Source: Amaranthus tricolor
Taxonomy: Eukaryota > Streptophyta > Magnoliopsida > Caryophyllales > Amaranthaceae
Assembly: GCF_026212465.1 (NCBI RefSeq)
Contig: NC_080048.1
Location: forward strand, 37,042,375 to 37,106,374
Direction of reading: 5' to 3'
Length of the DNA: 64,000 bases
Below, piece by piece: positions 24,021 through 36,831 of the stretch; positions within the stretch are counted from its first letter, which is position 1; the number at the start of each line of letters is the position of its first letter. The notes under the pieces are model-generated. The model worked only from the letters and a program-made list of their open reading frames with translations, had not been told where the DNA came from and searched no databases. Made by a program: the position numbers and the translations under genes.

Positions 24021-24324
24021 ACACTATGTTTAGATAACATTTTTTGGAAGCAAAGAAAAGGGAGGGGAGATTGGTGTGTTTTCCTTCCAAGTATTTTCTA
24101 TGTTAAAATGATTTGTTTTGTAATAAATGTGAAGGATGTCTTCCTTCCAATTTCCCCCCTCCCCCCTCTAGTTCCCTCCCTTTCCTATTGTTGGTATTTA
24201 AATGAGAGAAATGAAAATTCTCCATTTTCCTCCCTTCCCTATTGTTATCTAAATGAGGGAAATGCAATCCCTCCATATCCCTCTCCTTCCATTCTCTTTA
24301 TTTCCTCCTATCCAAACATAGTGT
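24021..24324. mobile_element. MITE with ACACTATGTTTRGATA termini
   Basis: The left end ACACTATGTTTAGATA matches the complement of the right end (tatccaaacatagtgt) at 15 of 16 positions. The interior is pyrimidine-rich and non-coding. The flanks suggest a 3-bp TWA-like duplication (taa / tat), hinting at PIF/Harbinger, but they are not identical. Confidence 0.65.
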
Positions 24325-24731
24325 ATAAGAGAGTAAAACAGAGAGCTAAGAATGTTTGTACTTAAATGTGTGAGCAAACACCATTGAAGGTGTTTGAGCT
24401 TATAAGGCAAACATTTACAAAGTGTTTATATGCGTTGTATTTAGTTGTAATTGAGGGTAATTACATTTAACAAAAACAATTTGATGATTGAAACCATACG
24501 TCTTCCCTATTTCTTTTAGATAGAATATGTTTTGTTGTTTGCTCATGAACACATTGCCATTGCTTATTCAATCATGGGATTGCAACCCATGTACACAAGC
24601 TATACAAAGATTGTTTACATAAATACACAAATCATAGAATATTAAATTATACCAAATATTCATAATATGCTAATACACCTCCCTTATTTTGATAGGGCTA
24701 AAGATTTATACTTCTTTGGTTTTAAAATATA

Positions 24732-24987
24732 CTCCCTCCTATTCCTGCTACTAGTCTCATTTACTTATTGGTTAATATTCACTTATCACTCTAAATTTGT
24801 ATTTTATTCTTAATTTATAAGTTCAAATATATTCAAGTGAAATCTTCTTTTATTCATCTCAATACAAGGATAATTAATATTAATTTTCATAATTTATAAT
24901 TATGCACAATTAGAGATATTAGGGTTAAAATATTATCTCGGCGAGTATTAAAAAGGTAAACAAGACTTCTAGGAAAAATAAAAGGAG
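24732..24987. mobile_element. Stowaway-like MITE
   Basis: It begins CTCCCTCCTATTCCTGC after TA (24730-24731) and shares the family core (caagtgaaatcttcttttat). The right end (aaaaataaaaggag) is diverged and lacks a clean TA. Confidence 0.55.
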
Positions 24988-25571
24988 AAATGAACTACAC
25001 TAAAATGCCCCATTAAATCATGTGAACCGAAAGAACCTCTTCATCATCACTGTATAGCAATGGTAAGGTTGCTTACATCTGAACCCAAATCCAAATCCAA
25101 ATTGTAAATCCAAATCCAAATACAAACCCAAACACCACCGTGGGAGCCACTTAATGGAGGTAATGGAATGTTGATATCATTCATAATATGCTAATATACA
25201 CCAAAACAAAAGCACAGTGGTAATCCTAACCAACAAACAGAACTTTTGAGCAAATTTCAAGGGAAGTGTTGAGTCTTAACTATACAGCAATAATTACAGA
25301 GCACAAATAGAAGTATTTAATATCATCAAAATTCACAATAAACTATAATATTCAGATTATAATGAAAACCCTATGTAAAATACATACTTGGGGGATAAAA
25401 AACTTCAAAAAAACGGTTAAATTGAGCAAATATAATGAATTTTTAAGGGCTGATTAAGAAAAAGACAAGTAGGAACAGAAAAGAGAAGAGGTTACCAGAA
25501 TAATCAAGTCCAGAAATGGCTAACTACAAGCTGATCATTTCCGACCTTTGACATTCCAGTAATCGTCTGGC
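24988..25571. other. Intergenic, with a SINE-like 3' fragment
   Basis: At about 25061-25085 the sequence ggtaaggttgcttacatctg resembles the conserved 3' part of plant SINEs. It is followed by short aaatccaaatcc repeats. A similar fragment (taaaattgcgtacatccgac) occurs at about 28650. No gene was seen. Confidence 0.45.
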
Positions 25572-25717
25572 TGCCGTTTGCCGTTTGCCGTCTGCCGTCT
25601 GCCGTCTGTCGTCTGTCGTCTGTCGTCTACCGTCTGCCGTCTGCCGTCTGTCGTCTGTCGTCTACCGTCTGCCGTCTGTCGTCTGTCGTCTACCGTCTGC
25701 CGTCTGCCGTCTGCCGA
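25572..25717. repeat. Heptanucleotide minisatellite with ordered variants
   Basis: About 21 tandem 7-bp units of the form TGCCGTC, with variants TGTCGTC and TACCGTC. Variants come in a partly repeated order (blocks of TGCCGTC, then TGTCGTC, then one TACCGTC), giving a higher-order period of 28-42 bp. Open frames on both strands here are artefacts of the 7-bp period. Confidence 0.9.
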
Positions 25718-26250
25718 TAACTTATCTACTGACTCGAGTCGTTCAACAAACATCCAAATTTACTTTTTGAAAGTGTATGCCCATTTCAAATTGACTAATG
25801 GAAAAATTACTAAATAATTGTACTCCCTCCCTGTTTTTTTTTTTTGAAAAATTACCATAGTAATTCAACTTTTTTACGATTTTTCTATAATAATCTCACC
25901 TGTTAATTAATTATAAATAATTTCAATTGTTGAGGTACTTACCAAATAAATATTGTTCATTAATATTTTATCTGTTTTTAGAGGTAAACTTAAAAAAAAA
26001 GATAAAATAAAATTACAAAAATATTAACAAAAAAAATCAAATAACAACCATCCATCCACCCCACCCCGACCACCCAACCTCAGCCGATTTCCTACTCCGG
26101 CCGGCCACCACAATCCCTCCCCACCCTCCCTGCCATCCACCCCTCCCCATGCCTTACCTTTGCTGCTTTATGTTGTGTATATGTGCACTAGTTTTCATTA
26201 CCTCCTCCGCTCTAGCCATCTTTTCTCCTTCACTCCCCAACTACTACCAA

Positions 26251-26310
26251 CCCTCCCCCTCCCCCTCCCCCTCCCCCTCCCCCTCCCCCTCCCCCTCCTC
26301 CCCTTCTCCA
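26251..26310. repeat. (CTCCCC)n polypyrimidine tract
   Basis: A run of tandem CTCCCC hexamers on the + strand in a C-rich 26040-26460 stretch. The overlapping open frames (poly Pro-Ser on +, poly-Gly on -) come from the repeat and are not called as genes. Confidence 0.85.
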
Positions 26311-26464
26311 CTCCCTCTCACCACAGTCACTAATTTCCCTCTCCTCTGCTACCCAATTTCTGAAAATCTTCTCACTTCTCCTTCTCCTAACCCGCAAACA
26401 ACCGGCCATTACCTTCACCTAGCCGTCATTAACCCAACACCTCTCGAACCACCACCTAGCTAAG

Positions 26465-29121
26465 TCAAATCCTAATTTTTTTGATTAAAATCTAAAAATT
26501 AGGTGGGGATGTAGATAGAGTTTTGCGATTTTGTGGGTGGGTAAAATTATGCGGTTGTGTGCCACTAAAAGAAAAGGGTTGTGGTGGTGGTGTTGGCGGC
26601 TGTGTAGTGGTGTCTCCGATGAGAGGGAGATGGTGGCAGTGGGGCTGAGTTGTTAAGGGGTTTAATTTTTTTAAAATTTTTTGTAATATGTTTGTAATTT
26701 ATCTTTCGTTTTATATTCAAAATGACTTGCTAGGAGCAGGTCACCCGAGCGTACCCAAGACCAAAACCCTCCTAAGTTCGGATTATTCATGGTTAATCGA
26801 TAGGTGGGATTATTGTAGGAAACTCGGGAAAAGATTGAATTACTTAGGGTAATTTTCCATTTTTTTTTTCTTCCCATTTGAAATAAGTGAAGAACCATGA
26901 AAAGTAAAATGAATAATAATATTTTATTAAAAGACATTACTAATTGAAATAAATAATATTCAGCTGGTCTTGGCCGAGATCGTCTCAAATGAGACCAAGG
27001 GTGAGCCGGTCCAATTCGTGTATTTATCAACCTTATATGCTTTCTCTCGTTTTTTTCCATTTTTTAGGCATTTTTCAATTTTAATCTTAAAGGTATCAAT
27101 TTTAACCTTAAAGGGTATCAATTTCAACTTAAAGTAAACTTTAAACAGATCAATTAACATAAAAAATTTCAATTTTGAGCTATTTGTGATCAATTTTGAT
27201 GTTAAATTGATCAATTTCTACCTAAATATGGTTCTGTTTTACAATTTAAGAACGAGGTTAATAAAATGGTATTTCTTTATCATTCTATGGATGAATTTTA
27301 AACAACGAATGAATAGTTAATAATACTATCAATAATAGTGTTAAAATATTGTACAATACAAGTACTTTTATTTAATGCACCATGATGGTTCTAATGGAAC
27401 ATAAGAGTACTTGTACTCTTTAATCATCGATCAATAATAGTGATATTACTCTTTCCGCAACACGTTTATATATATTTGTAAATAGTTCAAATTAAATATG
27501 TTCATAGTTAAATTATGACACATAAATTGACAATTGATGTTTTATGATCTAACTCAATTTTGAACGTATAAGCTTCAATTATCGTTTTCAAAATAAGTAT
27601 TTCAAAGTCTATAAAGATATTGTATAGATTTTAGTTCAAATTGAATATGTTAATAGTTAAATTATTACATATACTTTGACAACGATATTTTATAATCTAA
27701 CTCAATTTTGAACTTCTAATCTTCAATTGTCATTTTACCAGTCAACCATTATATTTAACGGTTAACTGAAGGAAAATGTTAAATGGTACTCTTTAGAAAA
27801 GAAAAAATTTTGTTAGGTATTTTTTGACAAAACTTTTTTTATTAGGTACTTTTTGAAAAAAAATAATTTATTAGGTATTTTTTTTACACTTTTTCCATAA
27901 TATTAATATAGTTCAAAATTAAATAGAAGAAATATTTAATAAAAAGAGAAAATAGTTGTATTGAGGAGAAAAGTTTTATTGTATGAAAAAAATCAAGTAA
28001 TTTTTTAGCATTAAAAATTTATAAAAAATATGATGACTTTTAGAAAAATATATCAGACAAATGAGATTAATTTTATCCATAAAGTTGCTCCAAATAAAAA
28101 AAATTCATAATGAAAAGAATTTTGTAAAATTTTTTTTTAAGGAAATTGAGAAGAAATAAGAACGAAGAGAATATATTAAGAAATTGATAATTTATTTAAG
28201 CTTTTGATGATTTTAATTCGTTGAAAATTGATATGATATTAAGAATTTAGGTTACGGATTTAAATCTCATCTATTTTTTTAAAATGTCTTCAATTTCAAG
28301 TTCATGAAAATTTGTTACATTCGCGAAAAAGTAGAATACATCTTTAACGCCAACTATCAAATTAAGTTTTCAGTTGAAGTGAATTATATGTATACAAGTT
28401 TCCAATAACGTTCAATTAAGTTTGTGATTAAAGTTGTCTCAAGTTCTCTATAATAATTGTAACATAAGTTAAGCCATGTATTTGACATTCATCAATATTT
28501 CGTTGCAGCTAAAGATTTGTAGTTCTTTGGTTTCGGATTATAATGAACCATATTAAAACGACTCATTAAAACCAAGTGCACTTTGTGGATGATGCTTTCT
28601 ACCAAATGTCAATGGGAAAAAACCACGCACTCTGTTATCATTACCACGAGTAAAATTGCGTACATCCGACCCTCAAAATCTACTTTCGATCAGAGTCTGT
28701 TAATTCACAAAGTAATGAAACTTTGTTTTGACGTATTGTTTTCCAACCAACAGCCAGCACACATAAGGGATTGTGGTATGATAAACTTAGCAATAAGGGA
28801 TGCAAAATTCTTTTGAAACAAGTGTTACAGAGATCTGCATCATCTAAAGAATCCCAAATATAGCTATAAAACAATTTTGAAGCCAAATCTTGCAGAAAAA
28901 ATATTTGCAATTCGCTTCTAGTAATATGTGTAAACGTCTAGGGGTTACTACTAATCTACTACTATATCGGTACATAGACGATGAAGACGCCTACTTATCT
29001 TTCTGTTTTGTCGAGGGAAGGGGTGGCGGGTCACTGTTCCTGCTGAACTTCGACCTGTAAAAAACTTTCCTGGGAAAGCAAAAAGTTATAGCAAAGACGA
29101 CTAACTATAATCTTCAACTAG
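26465..29121. other. Intergenic, AT-rich, no gene seen
   Basis: Degenerate tandem repeats of a tatcaattttaacctt type lie at about 27060-27230, next to a gagacc-rich inverted motif at 26970-27005. A SINE-like fragment lies at about 28650. The last part may include the 3' UTR of the RABA-type pseudogene. No ORF has recognisable protein content. Confidence 0.5.
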
Positions 29122-30311
29122 TTAGTTTGAGCAGCAACCTATGTTCTTCCAAGTTGAGCCCTCGTTTTTTAAGTTTATACTTTCTCCCTGGGACGGTACA
29201 GCCGATGAAGAGGCATCACCAGCCTCGACTGCCTTCTTGCACACAATACGACGAATCTGAGCAAGAACCTCGGTAAATGCAAGTTCAACATCGGTTGCTT
29301 CAAGAGCGGAAGTCTCCATGAAGAAGAGTCCTTCCTGCTCCGCAAAAGCCTTTCCGTCGTCTATAGAAATGGCCACAAGATGCCGAAGATCTGACTTGTT
29401 ACCAATGAGCATGACTACCATATTCGGATCCGTGTGTTCTCGGAGCTCTCTGAGCCACCTTATAGAATTCTCAAATGTAGCTTTTCGGGTAATATCATAC
29501 ACGAGCAAAGCACCAACAGCTCCTTTGTAGTAGGCACTCGTGATGGCACGGTACCTATACACAAATTGGAATAATGATCTACAATCAACAGGAGAATACA
29601 CAAATGGGAAAGAAAAGTACTTGGTGAGCTTTCATCAGGGATGATCACGGGTCCAGGACCCTATTGAATCTGCCCCAGATTCGTCCCCTTTTTAAAGGTC
29701 TGGATCTTATTTTTTGAAACCCATCGGATCCGGATACAGGTACATACCCAAAATTCTCACTCTACAACCTCCTTTTTATGATTCCCATTATACTGTCCAC
29801 GTAGGATCGAAAAGTAATTTCTTTTCTCACAGTGTCGACAAATCAATTTAATGAACTATTTAATGAGCTGTATACATTGCCAATGATTCAACAAGCACTC
29901 ACAACATCGGCGAGTCTTAGCTGACTAAAAATACAGGATTTTACCCTTCTTCATTTCTCCGTTTCGATCTCTTCGTTTTCCATCTCAAATTCTCTCCCAA
30001 AATTCACCCCTCCTCCATCAATTTCTCCCATTCTCAGAGACTATTCAAGGATCCATGCACAGTGGATCGACCTATGGTTTCAGATCGAGGGGCTGGTTGT
30101 TCACCATATACCACCAACAGGTGATCTAGGCAGCTACTTTAGGTAGTATCAAATGTATCACTCAGCTACTCATCACACTTCTCGAGCAGGCGGCTCCTTC
30201 TAGTTACCAGCTGACTCAAAACACTATACTGGTATGTTTCCTTTTTATGTCATTTGATTATGCGTTTGTATATTTATTTAACGCCATTTTTATTTAGCAC
30301 AGACATAGGTT

Positions 30312-30467
30312 ATGGCTGTGGCTGAGTTCCATAGGAGGCTGCCACAAGACCTGAGTACAGTCCTAAGACCTGAGGTTGCACTTACTGTGGCACAGGAGTG
30401 CATGAGTGGCGCTTCTGCCTCCTTGGCCATACGGATGGTGCCTCAAGATTGTGTGCCATCTGCTTAA
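30312..30467 (+). other. Short unrecognised open frame inside the RABA pseudogene intron
   Basis: A 51-codon frame starts MAVAEFHRRLPQDLSTVLRP and ends CVPSA with a TAA. Its codon mix looks more protein-like than the surroundings, and a tttagcacag acceptor-like site lies just upstream. I do not recognise the product; it may be a fragment of a transposon-related gene. Confidence 0.2.
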
Positions 30468-32876
30468 ACTATCTCAAAATGTGCTTCAAACTACTATAAA
30501 AGGAAAATACAAACATAATACCATGATAAAACAGCAAGCCAAGACTGTGCTAGATGTTTCAAGGCCTATATGAACAGACATCCTTTGAAACAATCAACAT
30601 ATTAAAAATCAGTTGATAATTCCCTTCACGAGCTACATACGCACACGTGCAAAGCAATTGCTAGTACGGGCAGAGTGCAGACATGAAAACAGGATGAGTT
30701 AGCTTATCTTAGCACAAAACTGCTGATTTCATACTGGTGGGCAAAGAGTAATTTCATACTGGTTACAGAGCATGCGTGAATATAATTAGTTATGGGACGA
30801 TTGTGCCAGAAATCAGAGGACACACAAGGTGGGCTCAGGTGTACCAGCTACCACGTACGTAACAATGGTGGGCAAGAAATGCAAGTGAATAGAAACAGCA
30901 AATGATTGACAAAGTATCTAATAGAAGACCTGAAGCTGTTTGTAACCTATAAGCTCAAATAAGATCGAGGGCAAAAACAAGCCATAAATGAGAACAGTTG
31001 AACACCTTCCTTCGGCTCTTTCAAAGTCGCAGTTAAAAGATCCAAGCAAGAAAGTATTCACTATGTACTTTATTCAGCGTAGATTTCTTTCAGACCTTGT
31101 CACCGATCAAGTTTCTAATATATCCACTAAAAAGCAAATCTGCAAAGTACTAGAATGCCTTCCCTAGCCCAACATAACGCAAAAAAGGTCGGATTGCATA
31201 GTATTGATCGAGTTGCAAACGTTGTCAAATTTATCGACCAATACCACCCATTGTAAAGGTGTGAAAGACTGCATTTTGGGCTGCCTCAATGCATATCTCA
31301 TTGTATCAAGTATCAACTGTTATTTTAGCAAGCCGGCAACTGCATCAGCCATCACCCTTGTTGTCGCACCACGGTACCGTTATTGAAATCGCAGCTAAAA
31401 TTGCACTTTTGCACTATGCGTCCCAATTATACCCGACATTCAACACTCGTGTAATATGGAAATCAATTAGGTGAGTAAAACTTTAGAAGCAAAATCATTT
31501 ATGTGGGAGTTTGCATCTTATTTTTTAACTTCACATAAAATAAAGGGAAGATACCCCTAACAATCAACTGAAAAGTAAAAGTGAAGAGCACACACCACAA
31601 ATGAAACTCTAGACATCCATCAATGGGTCACTGGTCACCCCACATCACATATTGTAATACTGATATACCCTAACACCTATTTTAATCTTGCATTTTTTTT
31701 CACAAAGCCCTCTCAAATAATACGATTGAGTTATTTGAGAGTTCCTTTCAACATTCACTACCCCAAGAAAATGTCAAATTAAACTTGTTTTCCATGCACT
31801 TGAATCTCTACCCCTTCATAAAAAGCACTCAAAACTCAGAAGTCAATCAACCAGTCTTTCGTAAATTGGTAATCAAAACGTTTTAAGTCACAAAGGAGAG
31901 GAAAAAATGCACATTTAACGATTTCCTAACGACATTTGTATAACACAAGGAACATCGAAATGTAGTTCATATTTGTTTCTCAAAAACATTAGTTCAAGAC
32001 TCCAGGTTTAAGGTATGGTTGCATCTACAGTCAATAAACGGAAAAACAAAGGAAGTGAAAAGAAGACAAAGGACCTAAGGTGAATCCAAATAGAGAAACT
32101 TCAATCATTTCAATTTGTTTTGAAACAATAAAAATATATATCACGTAAATTCAAAGATAAAAGAATATTGCGAGATCCCTATCTCATTGCCTTAGCCGAC
32201 CATGCTAAATGAATCGTTTCTCTTAAGAGTATAAGGAGCACTTCGAAGAATCTCTGACGCTCGACGCTTGAGCAAACAAGAATACAGGGACTGCCAATAA
32301 TAGATAGTAATGCTCATAGAAGCTCCTGTTGTCACCTTTTGTCAATGCTATGGCATTCTGTAGTTGTGTTAGTTAAGGTTAGAAATAAAGGCCAAACAAA
32401 TTTCGAAAAGATGAACATATCCCCCTAAGAGCAGTGGTCAAAATGCAGAGAAACACAACACAAAATAGTCTTTTATTAATTCTTCCCCAACATTTTGCAC
32501 CATCCTTGCACAAGGGACTAGTGGTGTTATTCTTCTCAATACCATTCCAAATTTACAACATGTCTACAAGTGACATAAGAACCTCCAATGATTGCTCCAT
32601 GAGAACCAAAACAAACCCCAGAACACGACTAAGGCAAACAATTATTCATTTCAGTCAGCAAAACCGATAAAGTTAGAGTATATAAGATATCCTACGGCTT
32701 CAACTATTAGCTTAAGCTTTTGGATTAGTTGGTTCCTTGACATTGTATCATAGCCAACATGGCATAAGGGTTACGGATTCAAATTTCATCCTACCCTCAT
32801 TACAAATGAAATATTCAGCACCATGTATGCGCGGAGGGCATGTGTTGCATTGTGTGAGGAGGCATGATAGAGTATA

Positions 32877-33135
32877 CTTCCTTCGTTCTGAAATACTCGC
32901 TACATAATCGTTTCTTACACTATTCATCGTTCAAGCTTATTTTATGTATTACGGCTAATGTGTAAGGAAAAAATATAGTCAAGTGGGGTCATGTTTGAAT
33001 TGTCTAAACCAATACTTTCATAATATTAAGTTTTTATAACTTTTAGATATGTATAGTTGCATATATAAAAGATCAAAATAACACATTGGATTAAGTAAAA
33101 AGTCAAATATAGCAAGTATAGTGGAACGGAGGAAG
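32877..33135. mobile_element. Stowaway-like MITE
   Basis: The termini CTTCCTTCGTTC and GAACGGAGGAAG are inverted copies with one mismatch, flanked by TA on both sides (32875-32876 and 33136-33137). It lies in the intron of the RABA-type pseudogene. Confidence 0.8.
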
Positions 33136-33876
33136 TAAGATATTTTGAAGCTTCAATCACCAACTCAAGCTTTTAGCATAGTTGATTCTTGACAATAACT
33201 CAGTAATAAGAGTAATCATTATATCAAAATGTTGATGTAGTCAGCAATGAAGGCACTAATGAAATGTTATTGTAGTTAGCAATGAAGGCAATAACAAAAA
33301 GGTACACCACCAAACAATCATTAATCACAAATTGTAATCACACTTTCGTCATCCAATTTTCAGCCCAATAAAGAAACACCCATTTCATAAAACATAACAC
33401 CAAAAAACTTTTACAAAGAATTCTCAACAAAAATCCATCTTAAACTACTCCCAAATCAAAGTAAATAAATTAATAAGCCAAGCAAGATATATACATATAT
33501 AGAAAGAGAAAGAACAATAAAAAGTACCTCTCTTAACCAGCAGTATCCCAAATCTGCGCTTTGATAACCTTCCCTTCAATACTCAAACTATGAGTAGCAA
33601 ATTCAACCCCAATAGTAGACTTAGGCATGCTTGGATTGGGGTAAATATTTAAGGCGTGAAAAAAAGTTAAAAGTGAGAAAATAAAGTTAATAAATGAGAA
33701 ATTAGTGAAATTTAGTTGTTGTAGAGGTGGAAAAATGGTTGCAAAGTGATGAAAAACGAAAAAAAACTTTCAATTTTGTGGCCTAAGGGAGGGTGGGGAA
33801 TATATTACCTCTATAATAATGGAAGTATTTTTTTTCCTTTATTATTTTTATTTCATATTCATTTTACCTTCTTCAC

Positions 33877-34285
33877 TGTTATTGGGTCAACCAACCCTTC
33901 TCTGATGAGCCAAGCCATGAAGCCCAATAAGCCAGATAACCAATCAAATTACCGGAGGGCCCACCCTGAAGGATAGAATTACCGAAATGCCCCTGGTCAG
34001 TTCTCCAAGGTCATTTATTGCCTTATAAATACCCAAATTTATGACCATTTAAGGTAGGTGATCTCTCTAAAAAAAACATCACCAACTTATATTCATTTCT
34101 CGTTTCATAATACCGACCACTGACTAGAGCGTCGGAGGAGCTTTCCGGGAAACTCCCCCCGGACAAGTAACTCTGTTCGTTTTGCAGGTCACCCTCCGAA
34201 TTGGACTCACATCACTCGGATCTTTCAACAGCTGAGTTCATCGTAAGTTTGTCAAATCAAATTGACTCAAGAAGAGGGAGAAACA
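33877..34285 (+). repeat. 5' LTR of the Tat-clade element
   Basis: The right edge is set by the primer-binding site: the LTR ends ...gagaaaca just before TTTGGCGCCGTC. The left edge is put at TGTTATTGGGTCAACC because of the TG start; it is not confirmed because there is no second LTR to compare. It contains a TATA-like cttataaatac at about 34020. Confidence 0.6.
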
Positions 34286-34305
34286 TTTGGCGCCGTCTGT
34301 GGGGA
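34286..34305 (+). other. Primer-binding site of the Tat-clade element
   Basis: TTTGGCGCCGTCTGTGGGGA directly follows the LTR. This TGGCGCCG-type sequence is the common minus-strand primer site in plant Tat elements; the exact tRNA (often Arg or Asp type) is not determined here. Confidence 0.8.
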
Positions 34306-34348
34306 CTTCGATAAATACACCTAACAATTTAACTCGGATAGAAAAGCC

Positions 34349-35383
34349 ATGAATTCGAAGCGCAACACTCGAGCGAATACGCGGTAGTCGGAACACCATT
34401 CGGTCCATAATCAGGAGTCGAGTCCGAAGAATGTCCCACCGCCGAACTTCATCACTCGGCAAGATCTGGACGCTTTTGCTGCTACTATTACCACTCGTTT
34501 TCAGGAATCATTACAGCAGGCAGTTCGAACCCTGTCGAATATTCTGCAACCCCAGCAGCCCAGCGTTCGACACTCTGCTCGCCGACAAACAGAACAAGTC
34601 CCTACTTTCAACCAACAGAATCAAGACTTTTGGATCGAGGATGTGGCAGAGAGCCAGGAGTCCCCTCACCAAGGGACGATGGGGAGTTAGCCTCCAAGGA
34701 GTTCTCCTGCACCAGATCCTAACCGGATCCCTATAGAGATAACTGACCAGGACCCTAACCGGGCTCCTAAAAGTTCAAGATTTGATGTCCGCCACATTAT
34801 CAACAGAAGAAAGTTGAAAGGGCAAGACGCAAGGACTTACCTCAACTCAAAGAGGGAGGGAAAAGAGATACTAGATGAATCTTATCACAAACCCCTTTGG
34901 CAAGGAAAGCATATGAGGGGGGGACCCTATTCTGCCCTCGTCATTTTCAAAACGCCGCTGTCACCGCGAATCCTGTCCGTTCCTAACCTAAACAAGGTCA
35001 AGGTACCGGCCATCAAACCTTTTGATGGGTCGGATGATCCTGAAGAACACATCGCATCGTACCGCGTCCACATGGCGGTTAGTACGACATGCGAAGCCAT
35101 GTTATGCAAGTTTTTTCCTACTACCCTTTCGGGACTAGCCCTCAACTGGTACACGGCCCTACCCCCAGGGAGTGTTGACGGTTTCGCAATGTTGGAGTCC
35201 CTTTTCCTCGACCATTTTGTTGCTGCCAAAAGGCAAAGAAAATTCAACCTCTATTTGATGTTTGTGATACAAAGGGAAGGGGAATCCGTTACATCCTACA
35301 TTCAGAGGTTTCACGAGGAAGTCCTATCAATACCAGGAGCTAATGATGCAACCACGGTCCCTGCCCTAATGAATGGCGTCTGA
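34349..35383 (+). pseudogene. Retrotransposon gag (broken)
   Basis: The frame starts with the ATG at 34349 (MNSKRNTRANTR) and carries two in-frame TAG codons (34385-34387 and 34688-34690). It then stays open from 34691 to a TGA at 35381-35383. The open part contains the gag core: PFDGSDDPEEHIASY, LCKFFPTTLSGLALNWYTAL and SVTSYIQRFHEEV, the capsid-type retrotransposon gag domain. Homology then continues in another frame (METLGTRPFPTYTEAMEIVQ), showing a frameshift near 35380. Confidence 0.8.
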
Positions 35384-35550
35384 ACGCCAAAGCTGAAATG
35401 GAAACTCTTGGAACACGACCTTTTCCACCTACACGGAAGCGATGGAGATAGTTCAGAGATTTATCCGTGCGCCTGACATCTGCACACCCCTAGATTCCAA
35501 GAAGAAAAAGGATAAGGCGAGACTACGGGAAAGAGAGGTTTCGCTCGCCG

Positions 35551-36831
35551 ATGGGGCCTTCTCGGGGCGAAGGCAGGAGACCAACACAAACACAAGCTTA
35601 TCCGACTTATGAAGCCAGAGAAAGTGGAGAATCCCGTTTCAATAGGAGTCAGAAGGACATGTTCTATTCTGTCAGAGAACAGTTGCCCATCCCTCCTAAG
35701 GTGTCAACATCTCGAAATAGAAGGAATATGGATTTGTGGTGCGAATATCACCTAGAGCACGACCACACTCTATCTCAATGCCGTGAACTAAAGAAAATTC
35801 TCGACAGGTTGGCCGATGAAGGAAAGTTAGATGGGTATTTAAAACGTGACAACAACCGACCACGAGGTCGGCGAGAAGATAATCGTCAAAGTAAAAGGAG
35901 ATCGAGTGGAAATGATCAACAATCCGAGACCACTGAAGGTATAATTCATATGATATCAGGGGGATATTCAGAATACTATCCCAGTAATCGTTCAATCAAA
36001 GATAGCGTTCATACTCTGAAATCTATGACCGCCGAAGACAAGCGAGCAGTAGACGGACCAAAGATGATAATTCGGGGAAACCAGTCATCCAATTCAACAT
36101 CCTCACTCGGACCCCATTGTACTCACCATCAAGGTGGGTCTGATGAACGTTCGGAGGGTCCTGATAGACACCGGCAACACGGCAGATCTGATTACTATGG
36201 ATTGCTTGAAACAGCTCAAATACGACCCAGAACACTTAGAAAAGCTAGAACATCCGCTGATCGATTTGGTGGGAGTAGGGTCTGCCCGTCCGGTACTATA
36301 GTCCTGCCAGTAAGATTTGGAGAGAAGGGAAATGGCCGAACCTTGCCGGTTCGCTTCACTGTGGTAGATATCCCTTTCACTTACAATATTATCATGGGTC
36401 TTCCCCTAATCAACAAAGTCAAAGTCGTTATATCCACGCACCAGTTGCTGATCCAGTATGAAAAGGACGACGGCGAGGTTGGAATTTTGTATGGGAATCA
36501 GAAGATCTCAAGAGAATGTCAGGTCAATTCGCTTAAGATGAGAATTGAGAGCAGTGACTTCGAAAACGAAAGTCGGAAGAGAAAGGCAGAGCAGGTGGAG
36601 TCGATCTTGCATGTGATCGATGATGATACCCGTAAAACGACTCAACCCGAGCCTGTAGAAGGATATGAAGAAGTTGCAATCTGGGGTGCAGAAAAGATAC
36701 GTCTTGGCAAGAACTTAGTCGGACCCCTGAGGGAGGACCTACCAGGAGGTGTTTGCCTACTCCGTCGAAGAAATGCCTGGAATACCAGCCGAGGTAGCCT
36801 CCCATCACCTCGACATCAAACCTGGCTATAA
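35551..36831 (+). pseudogene. gag C-terminus with zinc-knuckle-like motif, and protease (frameshifted)
   Basis: The first part has a Cys/His motif CEYHLEHDHTLSQC (C-x2-H-x4-H-x4-C-like), the nucleic-acid-binding end of gag, followed by a charged, Arg-rich linker. The aspartic protease motif VLIDTGNTADLI is present at about 36155-36190, but in a different frame from the long open frame, so a frameshift lies near 36100. Past the protease the long frame is again the biological one (LPVRFTVVDIPFTYNIIMGL). The end overlaps the RT frame. Confidence 0.7.

Larger units (their letters stand above)
29122..33625 (-). pseudogene. RABA (Rab11-type) small GTPase pseudogene, 5'-truncated
   Basis: Exon 2 (29122-29554) encodes [20 protein letters not shown], the G4 motif GNKSDL, the G5 motif ETSALEA and a C-terminal GCCSN prenylation signal, all typical of RABA GTPases of the trans-Golgi/secretory route. 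The exon 1 remnant (33528-about 33625) encodes [17 protein letters not shown] and the G3 motif WDTAG. The donor (AGAG|gtac) and acceptor (tatag|G) sit at the usual AGQER|Y position, separated by a 4 kb intron. The Gln of DTAGQER is a TAA stop (33533-33535). Everything before KSTIGVEF, including the P-loop (GDSGVGKS), is missing: homology ends about 250 bp from the Tat element's LTR. Exon 2 itself is fully open, so the loss may be fairly recent. Confidence 0.85.

Noticed and set aside
25535..25817. Repetitive proteins on both strands; also considered as a CRISPR-like array
   Set aside because: A 7-bp tandem minisatellite reads open in several frames. There are no unique spacers and the genome is eukaryotic.
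26149..26463. A 104-codon frame with a signal-peptide-like start and Pro-Ser repeats
   Set aside because: The repeat part is a CTCCCC microsatellite and the frame has no homology that I recognise; the hydrophobic start is likely chance.
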